Assembly: GCA_036660175.1 (NCBI GenBank)
Contig: JAVXBD010000015.1
Coordinates: 1 to 28,895 of the forward strand
Source of the DNA: Christensenella sp036660175
Lineage (GTDB): Bacteria > Bacillota > Clostridia > Christensenellales > Christensenellaceae
Direction: 5' to 3'
DNA length: 28,895 nt
Each line of letters opens with the position of its first letter. The stretch's first letter is position 1. Shown one piece after another: positions 16,005 to 22,464 of the stretch. The position numbers were made by a program, and so were the translations under genes. Below the pieces are notes generated by a model. It saw only the letters and a program-made list of their open reading frames with translations, ran no database searches and was not told the DNA's origin.

Positions 16005-17057
16005 ATGGACAGCATCTTTGAATTGATACGATATGCAAAAGAGCATAAGGCATCTGATTTACATATTACGGTTGGAAAACCGCCTGTAGTGCGCATTGAT
16101 GGCGAACTTGTCGATGTGCCTGCGTGCGAAGTGATAACACCTGACGAATCAAAACGCTTGATTTCTCTGATTTTAGGAGAGAAGCAGGAGCGGGAACTTT
16201 TGAGCCAGCGGGATACTGATTTTGCATATTCGGTGGACGGTCTGCGCCTAAGAATCAATGTGTATATGCAAAAAGGGTATCGGGCATGTGCCATTCGGCT
16301 TTTGGCGGATAAAATTCCGACACTTGACGAGCTTGCGCATCCGCCGATTTTAAAGACACTGTCGATGCTTAACCGAGGGCTTGTACTTTTAACAGGGCCT
16401 ACTGGAAGCGGTAAATCCACTACGCTTGCGGCGATGATTGATTATATCAATGTCAATAAAACGGCGCATATTATTACGGTAGAAGACCCGATTGAGTATG
16501 TGCATGCGCACAAAAATTGCGTGATTAATCAACGTGAGTTAGGCGAGGATACGCACAGCTTTGAGGGGGCGCTGCGTGCGTGTCTGCGTGAAGATCCCGA
16601 TATTATTCTTGTGGGAGAGATGCGGGATTTAGAAACGGTAAAGGCGGCAATTACTGCGGCAGAAACGGGGCATTTGGTGCTTTCGACGCTGCATACTATG
16701 GGTGCAGCAAATACAATTGATAGAATTATTGATATTTTTCCACCATCACAGCAGCATCAGATACGCATTCAGCTTGCAGATACCTTACAGGGTGTGATTA
16801 CGCAGCAGCTATTGCCTTGTGCATCAGGTGAGGGCAGAATTGCGGCACTTGAAATCATGACAAAGACTGATGCAATCAGCAATCTGATTCGTGAGGGAAA
16901 GACGCATCAAATTCCAAACAGTATGCAAACGGGCAGAGCAATGGGTATGCAAAGCATGGATGTAGCACTGGGGGCGCTTGTAAAAGAAGGAAAGATTAGC
17001 ATGGAACAGGCAAAAAAACGTTGTGTAAACGAAGTGGAGCTAAAAAGATATATCTAA
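16005..17057 (+). CDS. pilT: Type IV pilus retraction ATPase PilT
   Basis: Hexameric ATPase that depolymerises pili and so drives twitching motility. It has the N-terminal PAS-like domain with KASDLHITVGKPPVVRIDGEL, Walker A GPTGSGKS at 131-138, the Asp box VEDPIEYVHAHK and Walker B DPDIILVGEMRD with E205. GHLVLSTLHTMGAANTIDRI follows. The C-terminal retraction motif DAISNLIREGKTHQIPNSMQ distinguishes it from PilB. The 350 residues are standard. An AGGGGG ribosome site precedes the ATG. A TATAAT at 15969-15974 lies in the short gap after pilB but has no convincing -35 box at normal spacing. Its presence shows that the pili can be retracted. Confidence 0.97.
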   Translation: MDSIFELIRYAKEHKASDLHITVGKPPVVRIDGELVDVPACEVITPDESKRLISLILGEKQERELLSQRDTDFAYSVDGLRLRINVYMQKGYRACAIRLLADKIPTLDELAHPPILKTLSMLNRGLVLLTGPTGSGKSTTLAAMIDYINVNKTAHIITVEDPIEYVHAHKNCVINQRELGEDTHSFEGALRACLREDPDIILVGEMRDLETVKAAITAAETGHLVLSTLHTMGAANTIDRIIDIFPPSQQHQIRIQLADTLQGVITQQLLPCASGEGRIAALEIMTKTDAISNLIREGKTHQIPNSMQTGRAMGMQSMDVALGALVKEGKISMEQAKKRCVNEVELKRYI

Positions 17058-17087
17058 GTAAAAATTGGTTTTTTAAAAGTTATTGCG

Positions 17088-17116
17088 TTGACACAAGGGT
17101 TAGATGACAGTATACT
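17088..17116 (+). promoter_or_regulatory. Promoter of first pilin module
   Basis: TTGACA (17088-17093), exactly 17 bases and TATACT (17111-17116). Predicted transcription start near 17123, just ahead of the riboswitch. Confidence 0.85.
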
Positions 17117-17130
17117 TATAGTGTTGAAAT

Positions 17131-17236
17131 AAAGCAGTTAAAGCTAAAAACTGTCAAAAGGCAGTGGCTCAATGCTGTAGGTTCTAAGTCGTTATGATAA
17201 GGCAGCCAGTTATCAAATATTTATGGTTTGCTTTTT
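17131..17236 (+). promoter_or_regulatory. Cyclic-di-GMP-I (GEMM-I) type riboswitch, copy 1
   Basis: The order of elements follows the GEMM-I aptamer: a hairpin CUGUC-AAAA-GGCAG (17151-17164), the joining strand GUGGCUCAAUGCUGUAG, then GGUUCUAAGUCG...GGCAGCCAGUUAUC. The outer P1 stem can form from AAAGCA (17131-17136) and UGCUUU (17229-17234), and the latter runs into a U-tract. Compared with copy 2, the joining strand reads GGCUCAAU instead of GACGCAAA, and the 5' core AAAGCUAAAAAC differs from AAAGGCAAAGC, while both hairpins are kept by G-U pairs. It lies between a strong promoter and the first major pilin gene. Ligand and direction of control are not visible from sequence. The changed core could mean weak, altered or lost ligand binding. 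Confidence 0.7.
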
Positions 17237-17271
17237 ATTGAAAGAGAATATAGAAAGGAAAAGGGAGAATT

Positions 17272-17703
17272 ATGATAGTAAAAGCAATGATGAAAAAGAA
17301 ACAAAACAAAAAAGCTTTCACGCTTGTTGAGTTGATTGTGGTAATCGCAATTATCGGCGTGCTGATGGCGATATTGATTCCATCTATGATGGGATTTGTA
17401 ACGCAGGCTGAGGTTGCGACTGCAAATGCGAACGCAAGAACAGTATATAGTGCGGCAGCAGCACAAGGTGCGCTTATGAAAACACAAGGCACAGCGGTGA
17501 CGGGCGAGCAGACAAGTGCAGGTGCAGGCGAAGCTACTTTTATTACTGCGATGAAGGCTTTATTAGGCGATAACTTTACAGAGGGCGGCGCAACATGGTC
17601 TGTATCTATGACAGATAATAAGCCAACAAAGGCTACTTGGGTGCAAGGTACAAAGAACGGTGCATATCCAGTAGCAGCATCTACCCCTACTCCTGCTCCG
17701 TGA
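17272..17703 (+). CDS. pilA: Major type IV prepilin, paralogue 1
   Basis: A 143-residue prepilin and probable main fibre subunit. The basic leader ends KKA, then FTLVELIVVIAIIGVLMAIL, with Glu at +5 and the pilin helix continuing to about residue 70 (QAEVATANANARTVYSAAAA). The head domain is small and cysteine-free and contains ATWSVSMTDNKPTKATWVQG. It ends in a Thr/Pro tail (STPTPAP) that the second paralogue lacks. GGGAG lies about five bases before the ATG at 17272; internal ATGs at 17287 and 17290 are less favoured. It has its own promoter, riboswitch and terminator, so it is monocistronic. The first 80 residues are almost identical to paralogue 2, at DNA level too, pointing to recent duplication or gene conversion. 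Confidence 0.96.
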   Translation: MIVKAMMKKKQNKKAFTLVELIVVIAIIGVLMAILIPSMMGFVTQAEVATANANARTVYSAAAAQGALMKTQGTAVTGEQTSAGAGEATFITAMKALLGDNFTEGGATWSVSMTDNKPTKATWVQGTKNGAYPVAASTPTPAP

Positions 17704-17731
17704 TGAAACTTTAAAAGCATCAAAATAAACG

Positions 17732-17767
17732 GCGGCCTTCTGCATGGTGCGGGAGGCTGCTTTTTTT
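17732..17767 (+). terminator. Terminator after first pilin
   Basis: GCGGCCT (17732-17738) pairs with AGGCTGC (17754-17760), with one G-T pair, followed directly by seven Ts. A strong intrinsic terminator. Confidence 0.88.
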
Positions 17768-17818
17768 GATTATACGGTATAAAAATGTGTTCATTTGCGT
17801 CTATTATGGAGATTTGTA

Positions 17819-17847
17819 TTGACACAATTGCACGTTAAAGGTATACT
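17819..17847 (+). promoter_or_regulatory. Promoter of second pilin module
   Basis: TTGACA (17819-17824), 17 bases and TATACT (17842-17847). The boxes and spacing are identical to those of the first module, 731 bases upstream. Predicted start near 17854. Confidence 0.85.
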
Positions 17848-17862
17848 TTATATATAAATAAG

Positions 17863-17968
17863 CAATTGTCAAAGGCAAAGCTGTCAAAAGACAGTGACGC
17901 AAAACTGTAGGGTCTAAGTCGTTATGATATGACAGCCAGTTATCAAATACTTTGAGAATTGTTTTTTT
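17863..17968 (+). promoter_or_regulatory. Cyclic-di-GMP-I (GEMM-I) type riboswitch, copy 2
   Basis: This is the better match to the family: AAAGGCAAAGC, hairpin CUGUC-AAAA-GACAG, joining strand GUGACGCAAAACUGUAG, then GGGUCUAAGUCG...GACAGCCAGUUAUC. Family members read GGCAAACC-hairpin-GACGCAAAGCC...GG.CUAA...GCC.GGUUACC. The P1 stem is long: 17863-17873 pairs with 17951-17961 with one mismatch in 11, and seven Us follow directly (17962-17968). A ligand-stabilised P1 could therefore itself act as a terminator, which would make this an OFF switch; an ON mechanism is not excluded. It lies nine bases after the predicted start and 40 bases before the second pilin gene. Confidence 0.82.
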
Positions 17969-18008
17969 GTATATACAAATAAACATAGTGAAAGGAAAAG
18001 GAATTATT

Positions 18009-18416
18009 ATGATAGTAAAAGCAATGATGAAGAAAAAAAATAACAAAAAAGCTTTCACGCTTGTTGAGTTGATTGTGGTAATCGCAATTATCGGGGTGCT
18101 GATGGCAATATTGATTCCATCTATGATGGGATTTGTAACGCAGGCAGAAACTGCGACTGCAAATGCGAACGCAAGAACAGTATATAGTGCGGCAGCAGCA
18201 CAAGGTGCGCTTATGAAAACACAAGGCACAGCGGTGACTGGTGTGCAGACAAGTGCAGATGCAAGTGCGTTTGTAACAGCTATGAAAGATTTGCTGGGTG
18301 CTGATTTTACGGCTGATGGTGCAACATGGTCAGTAACAATGGCGAACAACATACCAACAGCGGCTACATGGGTTCATGGGACAATGAATGGTGCTTATCC
18401 AGTAGTAAAACCGTAA
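18009..18416 (+). CDS. pilA: Major type IV prepilin, paralogue 2
   Basis: A 135-residue prepilin, paralogous to the gene at 17272. It has the same leader and helix (KKA, then FTLVELIVVIAIIGVLMAIL) and the same block through QGALMKTQGTAVTG. The head differs from there on: SAFVTAMKDLLGADFTADG and ATWSVTMANNIPTAATW, ending NGAYPVVKP with no Pro-rich tail. No cysteines. The ATG at 18009 matches the start of paralogue 1 and follows GAAAGGAAAAGGA; an in-frame AUG-like codon further upstream (17952) lies inside the riboswitch P1 strand and is rejected. The gene is monocistronic, with promoter, riboswitch and terminator. The fibre may be a heteropolymer, or the two subunits may be used under different conditions. 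Confidence 0.96.
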   Translation: MIVKAMMKKKNNKKAFTLVELIVVIAIIGVLMAILIPSMMGFVTQAETATANANARTVYSAAAAQGALMKTQGTAVTGVQTSADASAFVTAMKDLLGADFTADGATWSVTMANNIPTAATWVHGTMNGAYPVVKP

Positions 18417-18445
18417 GCAAACGTTAAAAAATATTAAAGTTGAGG

Positions 18446-18483
18446 CAGCCTTTTGCGTGTTATATGTAAGAGGCTGTTTTTTT
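18446..18483 (+). terminator. Terminator after second pilin
   Basis: CAGCCT (18446-18451) pairs with AGGCTG (18471-18476), followed by seven Ts. It differs in sequence from the first pilin's terminator, so only the 5' part of the module stayed similar. Confidence 0.8.
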
Positions 18484-18898
18484 GTGCTTTTTGATTTAGT
18501 TTGATTGGTGGGATAGGGGGTTTGCGGTATGAATTTAGAGATTTGAAAGTTGACAGGACAGAGAGGAAACGATAAGTGAGTGACTTCGCTTTATTAAAGA
18601 AGAATGCGGATATTTAGCGGCACAAGATATTAATTCGTTCGTGGCACTTTTTGAAAAAGTACCCAAAACAAGTTGTCGCCCGATGGCGACGTATTCCGTG
18701 GACGAGCGTCGCCCACGGTGCATGGATTCCTTTGGGGGTTTGAAAGCTGACAGAACAAAGATATATGCGTGTAGGTTCGGATATGAATAGACGGAAGAAA
18801 GAGGAACAAGCAAAAAGGGCGGGAAAGTGACGAGAGGATAGGCAGAATAAAGAGAAACGAGTGCGTGTTCCTTCACCCTTCACTCCAATTTTTTTGAA

Positions 18899-18927
18899 TT
18901 GTGAAACCACGGTAATTATGTTATGAT
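18899..18927 (+). promoter_or_regulatory. araC-type gene promoter
   Basis: TTGTGA (18899-18904), 17 bases and TATGAT (18922-18927). Predicted start near 18934, a leader of about 25 bases. Confidence 0.55.
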
Positions 18928-18958
18928 TTGAAAGAAAACAATCAATGGTGAGGGACTT

Positions 18959-19876
18959 ATGGAATATGAACTGATTAAGCATTTAGAAGGCACCAGCCTC
19001 AAAACTTTTGTGGTGACCATCAACCAGAGAGAACTGCATTTTCACTGTGATATTGAAATACTGCTTGTTTTAAAAGGCAGTGTATATATTGACGATGGCA
19101 TGCGGCGGCATTTGCTTAAAAAAGATGATATTTTCATTAGCAACCGCAACGAAATTCACAGCTTAAAGCGTACAAACGAACAAAATCTGATATTGGTCAT
19201 ACAATTTGATCCCGATTTATGCAAGGCATACTATCCTCAGATTTCTCAAATCAAATTTTCCAAAAAGCATCTTATGGGTGATGACTCCTTGTATTGGACA
19301 GAGCTTTCACAGCATATGGCTGAAATGGTGTCCTGTTATACACAAAAAAAAGATGCCTATCCCATCAAAATGATGGCTATTTTAAATCAAATTTTGTTTT
19401 GCATGATTCATTATGACTGTTATACCACGCTTGACGAAAAACTGACCACCACCCAAAACAAGAACATGAAACGGTTAAGCCGTATCCTCGAATATATTCA
19501 GCAAAACTATGTGTATCCCATCACCCTAAAAGAAATTGCGCAAACAGAGAAGATGGATATGTATTATCTGTCACATTTTATTAAGGCGCATTTGGGGATT
19601 TCCTTTCAGCAGTATATAAACCGTATTCGTGTGGAAAAAGCCGAGTATCTGCTGTTGCACACAAATCTAAAATATATTGATATTTGCATGGAATGCGGAT
19701 TTTCTGATTATAAGTATCTTAAAAAAGCTTTTGAAAAAGAATTCGGATGTCCTATCACGGCATATAAAGGTGAAAAAGACAACGTCGGTGTTTCTCAAAA
19801 CAGCGCACAACATATCGTTATGGAAGTAGACAAAGCACTTAACAACTTGATTCAAAGCAAAAAAAAGCCATTGTAA
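18959..19876 (+). CDS. AraC-family transcriptional regulator
   Basis: A 305-residue regulator. The N-terminal half is an AraC-type cupin sensing domain (HFHCDIEILLVLKGSVYIDD, then HLLKKDDIFISNRNEIHSL). The C-terminal part, about 170-275, is the double helix-turn-helix: LKEIAQTEKMDMYYLSHFIKAHLGISFQQYINRIR and YIDICMECGFSDYKYLKKAFEKEFGCPITAYK. Such proteins usually activate sugar genes when a sugar binds the cupin. GTGAGGG precedes the ATG. It lies 128 bases upstream of, and in line with, the group-I-like isomerase gene, whose promoter has a perfect -10 but no good -35, as expected for an activator-dependent promoter. The inducer, perhaps a pentose, is inferred from context. Confidence 0.92.
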   Translation: MEYELIKHLEGTSLKTFVVTINQRELHFHCDIEILLVLKGSVYIDDGMRRHLLKKDDIFISNRNEIHSLKRTNEQNLILVIQFDPDLCKAYYPQISQIKFSKKHLMGDDSLYWTELSQHMAEMVSCYTQKKDAYPIKMMAILNQILFCMIHYDCYTTLDEKLTTTQNKNMKRLSRILEYIQQNYVYPITLKEIAQTEKMDMYYLSHFIKAHLGISFQQYINRIRVEKAEYLLLHTNLKYIDICMECGFSDYKYLKKAFEKEFGCPITAYKGEKDNVGVSQNSAQHIVMEVDKALNNLIQSKKKPL

Positions 19877-19964
19877 TTTGCACTATTCCCAATAAAAAAC
19901 CGTTTTTCACAAAACAATCTGCAAAAAATAGCAAACTTGTCCGTACGTTTCATCTCTTTCGAGC

Positions 19965-19970
19965 TATAAT
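19965..19970 (+). promoter_or_regulatory. -10 box of the group-I-like isomerase gene
   Basis: A perfect TATAAT. At 17-base spacing the upstream hexamer is CGTACG, which is not a -35 box; TTGTCC (19938-19943) is 21 bases away. This suggests activation by the adjacent AraC protein. The rest of 19877-20004 shows no terminator. Confidence 0.45.
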
Positions 19971-20004
19971 AAACTCATCAAACACTAATAGGAGGATTTG
20001 TAAA

Positions 20005-21036
20005 ATGGCAACTTTTAAATTTACAGTTGGACCTTGGAATGTCCATGAAGGCAACGAAACTTTTGGGCCTGGTATCCGCCCAAGTATTCCGCTTGAAGAA
20101 AAAATCAAAACGTATGCGCAAATTGGCATGGACGGCGTGCAGTTTCACGATGACGATGCTGTGCCAGACATGAACAATATGTCCGAGAAAGCAATTATCG
20201 ACTATGCAAAAGACGTCAGAGCAATGCTTAAAAAATACGGACTTTTTGCTGAGTTTGTTGCACCACGTCTGTGGTTTGATGCACGTACAAACGACGGCGG
20301 ATTTACCGCAAGCAAAAAAGAAGATTATGACTTTGCAATCTGGCGTGCGTTGCGCTCTGTTGATATTGCCAAAGCATTGGGTACAAACAAAGTACAGCTA
20401 TGGCTTGCTCGTGAGGGTACGCTGTGTGCAGAGGGCAAAAATCCAGTTGAAAAAATTCTGCAATTGAGAGATGCCTTTAACACCATTTTAAAATATGACA
20501 AAGATGTCCAGATTTTGATTGAACCAAAGCCAAATGAGCCAATTGACAAGAGCTATTGCGGTACGGCTGGTCACGCACTGGGATTAGGCGCATATACGGT
20601 TGATCCTTCCCGTGTTGGTGTCTGCATAGAGAGTGCGCATTCCATATTGGCAGGTCTTGACCCTGCAAATGACATGGCATATGCGATTGCATTAGGCAAG
20701 CTTTGGGGCGTTCATCTAAACGACCAAAACGGCATTAAATATGATCAGGATAAGGCATTCGGCGCAGAAAACCTGCGTGTTGCATTTAATCAAGTCAAAG
20801 TACTATATGAGAACAACTATGGCGATCATGGCGAGTGCGTCGGTCTTGATGTAAAAGCAATGCGTACACAGCCAGTAGAGGATTGCTACCGTCACATCAT
20901 CAACAGCAAACGTGTTTTTGAATTATTGCTTGAGAAAGTAAAGAAATTCGATTATAAATTCCAAGCACAATGCGTTGCAGAACAGAACTTTGAAAAACTC
21001 GAAATGTATGTTATGGAGCTGCTGCTCGGAAACTAA
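20005..21036 (+). CDS. Xylose isomerase-like sugar isomerase (group I-related)
   Basis: A 343-residue TIM-barrel protein related to the short, actinobacterial-type (group I) xylose isomerase. Aligned by eye with the Streptomyces enzyme, it keeps the catalytic His/Asp pair (FHDDD, H48, D51), K175 in EPKPNEP, and metal ligands E173, E209, H212, D247, D249 (KYDQD) and D282 (GLDVK). The position equivalent to the metal-1 aspartate of HIDLNGQNG is H237 (VHLNDQNG), and WGGREG is WLAREG. It probably interconverts an aldose and a ketose, but the sugar may not be xylose. It is shorter than the usual 385-390 residues at the C-terminus. AGGAGG precedes the ATG. It is convergent with the class II xylA and shares a bidirectional terminator with it. 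Confidence 0.82.
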   Translation: MATFKFTVGPWNVHEGNETFGPGIRPSIPLEEKIKTYAQIGMDGVQFHDDDAVPDMNNMSEKAIIDYAKDVRAMLKKYGLFAEFVAPRLWFDARTNDGGFTASKKEDYDFAIWRALRSVDIAKALGTNKVQLWLAREGTLCAEGKNPVEKILQLRDAFNTILKYDKDVQILIEPKPNEPIDKSYCGTAGHALGLGAYTVDPSRVGVCIESAHSILAGLDPANDMAYAIALGKLWGVHLNDQNGIKYDQDKAFGAENLRVAFNQVKVLYENNYGDHGECVGLDVKAMRTQPVEDCYRHIINSKRVFELLLEKVKKFDYKFQAQCVAEQNFEKLEMYVMELLLGN

Positions 21037-21055
21037 TACAAATAAAAAACAGATG

Positions 21056-21091
21056 AAAAAGAGCTGCCCAGCAATTTGGACAGCTCTTTTT
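21056..21091. terminator. Bidirectional terminator between the two isomerase genes
   Basis: AAAAAGAGCTG (21056-21066) pairs perfectly with CAGCTCTTTTT (21081-21091). The inner CC/GG extends it after one mismatch. The A-run on one side and the T-run on the other make it work for both converging genes. Confidence 0.9.
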
Positions 21092-21117
21092 ATATCGCTC
21101 TAAGTGCTAAGAATGTG

Positions 21118-22440
21118 TTATATCCCCTGAAACAAAATACTATTCAGAATGCTCTCTAAGTATTCTTGTTTGCCGCTGATGTTTGTTGTTACTTCGCCCA
21201 TGTTAAGTGCATATTTTTCAAGCTCGTCAAGTGTTGCCTTGCCCGAAACAATTTGTGCGCCAATACCAGACTGATAGCTTGCATATCTTTCTTCCACAAA
21301 CGCATCAATTCTGCCGTCCTCAATCATTGCCGCCGCCATTTTATATCCAAGAGCAATGGTATCCATGCCTGCAATATAAGACATTGCGATGTCTTCAAAT
21401 TTGTAGGAAGGACGTCTTACTTTTGCATCAAAGTTATATCCGCCGTTTGTAAATCCGCCAGCTTTGATGATTTCATAAGCTGCAAGAGCCGTATCATATA
21501 CGTTTGTCGGGAATTGATCCGTATCCCATCCCAGTAAAGTATCGCCCATGTTTGCATCAATTGAACCAAACACACCGTTATCACGTGCCACTCTGATTTC
21601 GTGCTGGAAGGTGTGCTGTGCAAGTGTTGCGTGGTTTGCTTCAAGGTTCATTTTCATATCTTTGTCAAGATTGTACTTTCTTAGGAATGCAAGACAAGTA
21701 GACGTATCAAAGTCATATTGGTGCTTGGTTGGCTCTTTTGGTTTTGGCTCAATATAAAAATCACCTTTATAACCCTTTGCACGAGCCGCATCAATCTGCA
21801 TTCTCAAAAATCTTGCCATATTATCAAGTTCAAGACTCATGTCTGTGTTAAGCAGTGTTTCATAACCTTCACGGCCGCCCCAAAAGGTGTAGCCCATACC
21901 GTTTAGCTTCATAGTGCATTCGATTGCTTTTTTCACTTGTGCCGCCGCATAAGCGTATACATCGGCATTGCATGAAGTCGCCGCACCGTGCATATATCTT
22001 GGATTTCCGAAAAGATTTGCAGTACCCCACAACACTTTCTTGCCGTTTTCATCTTGCAGTTTTTTGAGTAAATCTACAATTTCGTCAAGATTTTCGTTGC
22101 TTTGTGCAAGTGTTTTTCCCTCAGGTGCAACATCACGGTCATGGAAACAATAATAATCAATACCCATCTTATTCAGAAACTCAAAAGCCGCATATGCTTT
22201 TGCTTTTGCAACCGCCATAGCGTCCGTTTCTCCATAAGCTCTGTCGATTGTCCCATCGCCAAACATATCATGAATGTCAGATGCAAAGGTGTGCCAATAA
22301 GAAGCAGTAAACTTGAGTGTTTCCCTCATCGTTTTGCCCATTATTTTTTCATCAGGATTATAAAATTTAAAAGCGAAAGGATTTTTGGAGCTTGCGCCTT
22401 CATATTTTACCTGTGGAACGTTTTTAAAATACTCTGTCAT
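21118..22440 (-). CDS. xylA: Xylose isomerase, class II
   Basis: Interconverts D-xylose and D-xylulose, a metal-dependent step at the head of pentose use in the cytoplasm. The 440-residue length and the N-terminal extension mark the class II type. Catalytic H100 and D103 lie in FHDRD, and K233 in EPKPKEP. The metal ligands E231, E267, H270, D295, D306, D308 and D338 are all present, each one less than in the Thermotoga enzyme. WGGREGYETLLNTD is intact. AGGAG in the 24-base gap after the epimerase gene provides the ribosome site, so both genes form one operon read from a promoter near 23650. No xylulokinase gene is in the window. Confidence 0.98.
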   Translation of the reverse strand: MTEYFKNVPQVKYEGASSKNPFAFKFYNPDEKIMGKTMRETLKFTASYWHTFASDIHDMFGDGTIDRAYGETDAMAVAKAKAYAAFEFLNKMGIDYYCFHDRDVAPEGKTLAQSNENLDEIVDLLKKLQDENGKKVLWGTANLFGNPRYMHGAATSCNADVYAYAAAQVKKAIECTMKLNGMGYTFWGGREGYETLLNTDMSLELDNMARFLRMQIDAARAKGYKGDFYIEPKPKEPTKHQYDFDTSTCLAFLRKYNLDKDMKMNLEANHATLAQHTFQHEIRVARDNGVFGSIDANMGDTLLGWDTDQFPTNVYDTALAAYEIIKAGGFTNGGYNFDAKVRRPSYKFEDIAMSYIAGMDTIALGYKMAAAMIEDGRIDAFVEERYASYQSGIGAQIVSGKATLDELEKYALNMGEVTTNISGKQEYLESILNSILFQGI

Positions 22441-22464
22441 TTATTTTTCACTCCTATTTATTGA

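Larger units (their letters stand above)
18417..18958. repeat. Gene-free region with intergenic repeat, copy 2
   Basis: After the pilin terminator there is no gene for about 500 bases. The repeat runs about 18646-18840. It has the palindrome ACTTTTTGAAAAAGT (18646-18660), then TACCCAAAACAAG, hairpin GTCGCC-CGAT-GGCGAC (18675-18690) and hairpin CCGTGG...CCACGG (18696-18718). Next come a 23-base stretch identical to 126-148 (18718-18740), GACAGAACAAAGA (18749-18761) and a tail like that at 188-218. A further GACAGGACAGAGAG lies at about 18552. The order of flanks and hairpin matches copy 1, but the hairpin stems themselves differ in sequence. The araC promoter closes the region. Confidence 0.55.

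Noticed and set aside
18535..18876. 113-codon reverse frame in the repeat region
   Set aside because: It crosses two hairpins and the repeat. Composition is unlike real proteins, with no ribosome site.
21166..21537. Forward frames antisense to xylA
   Set aside because: xylA is complete with every active-site residue; these are shadows.
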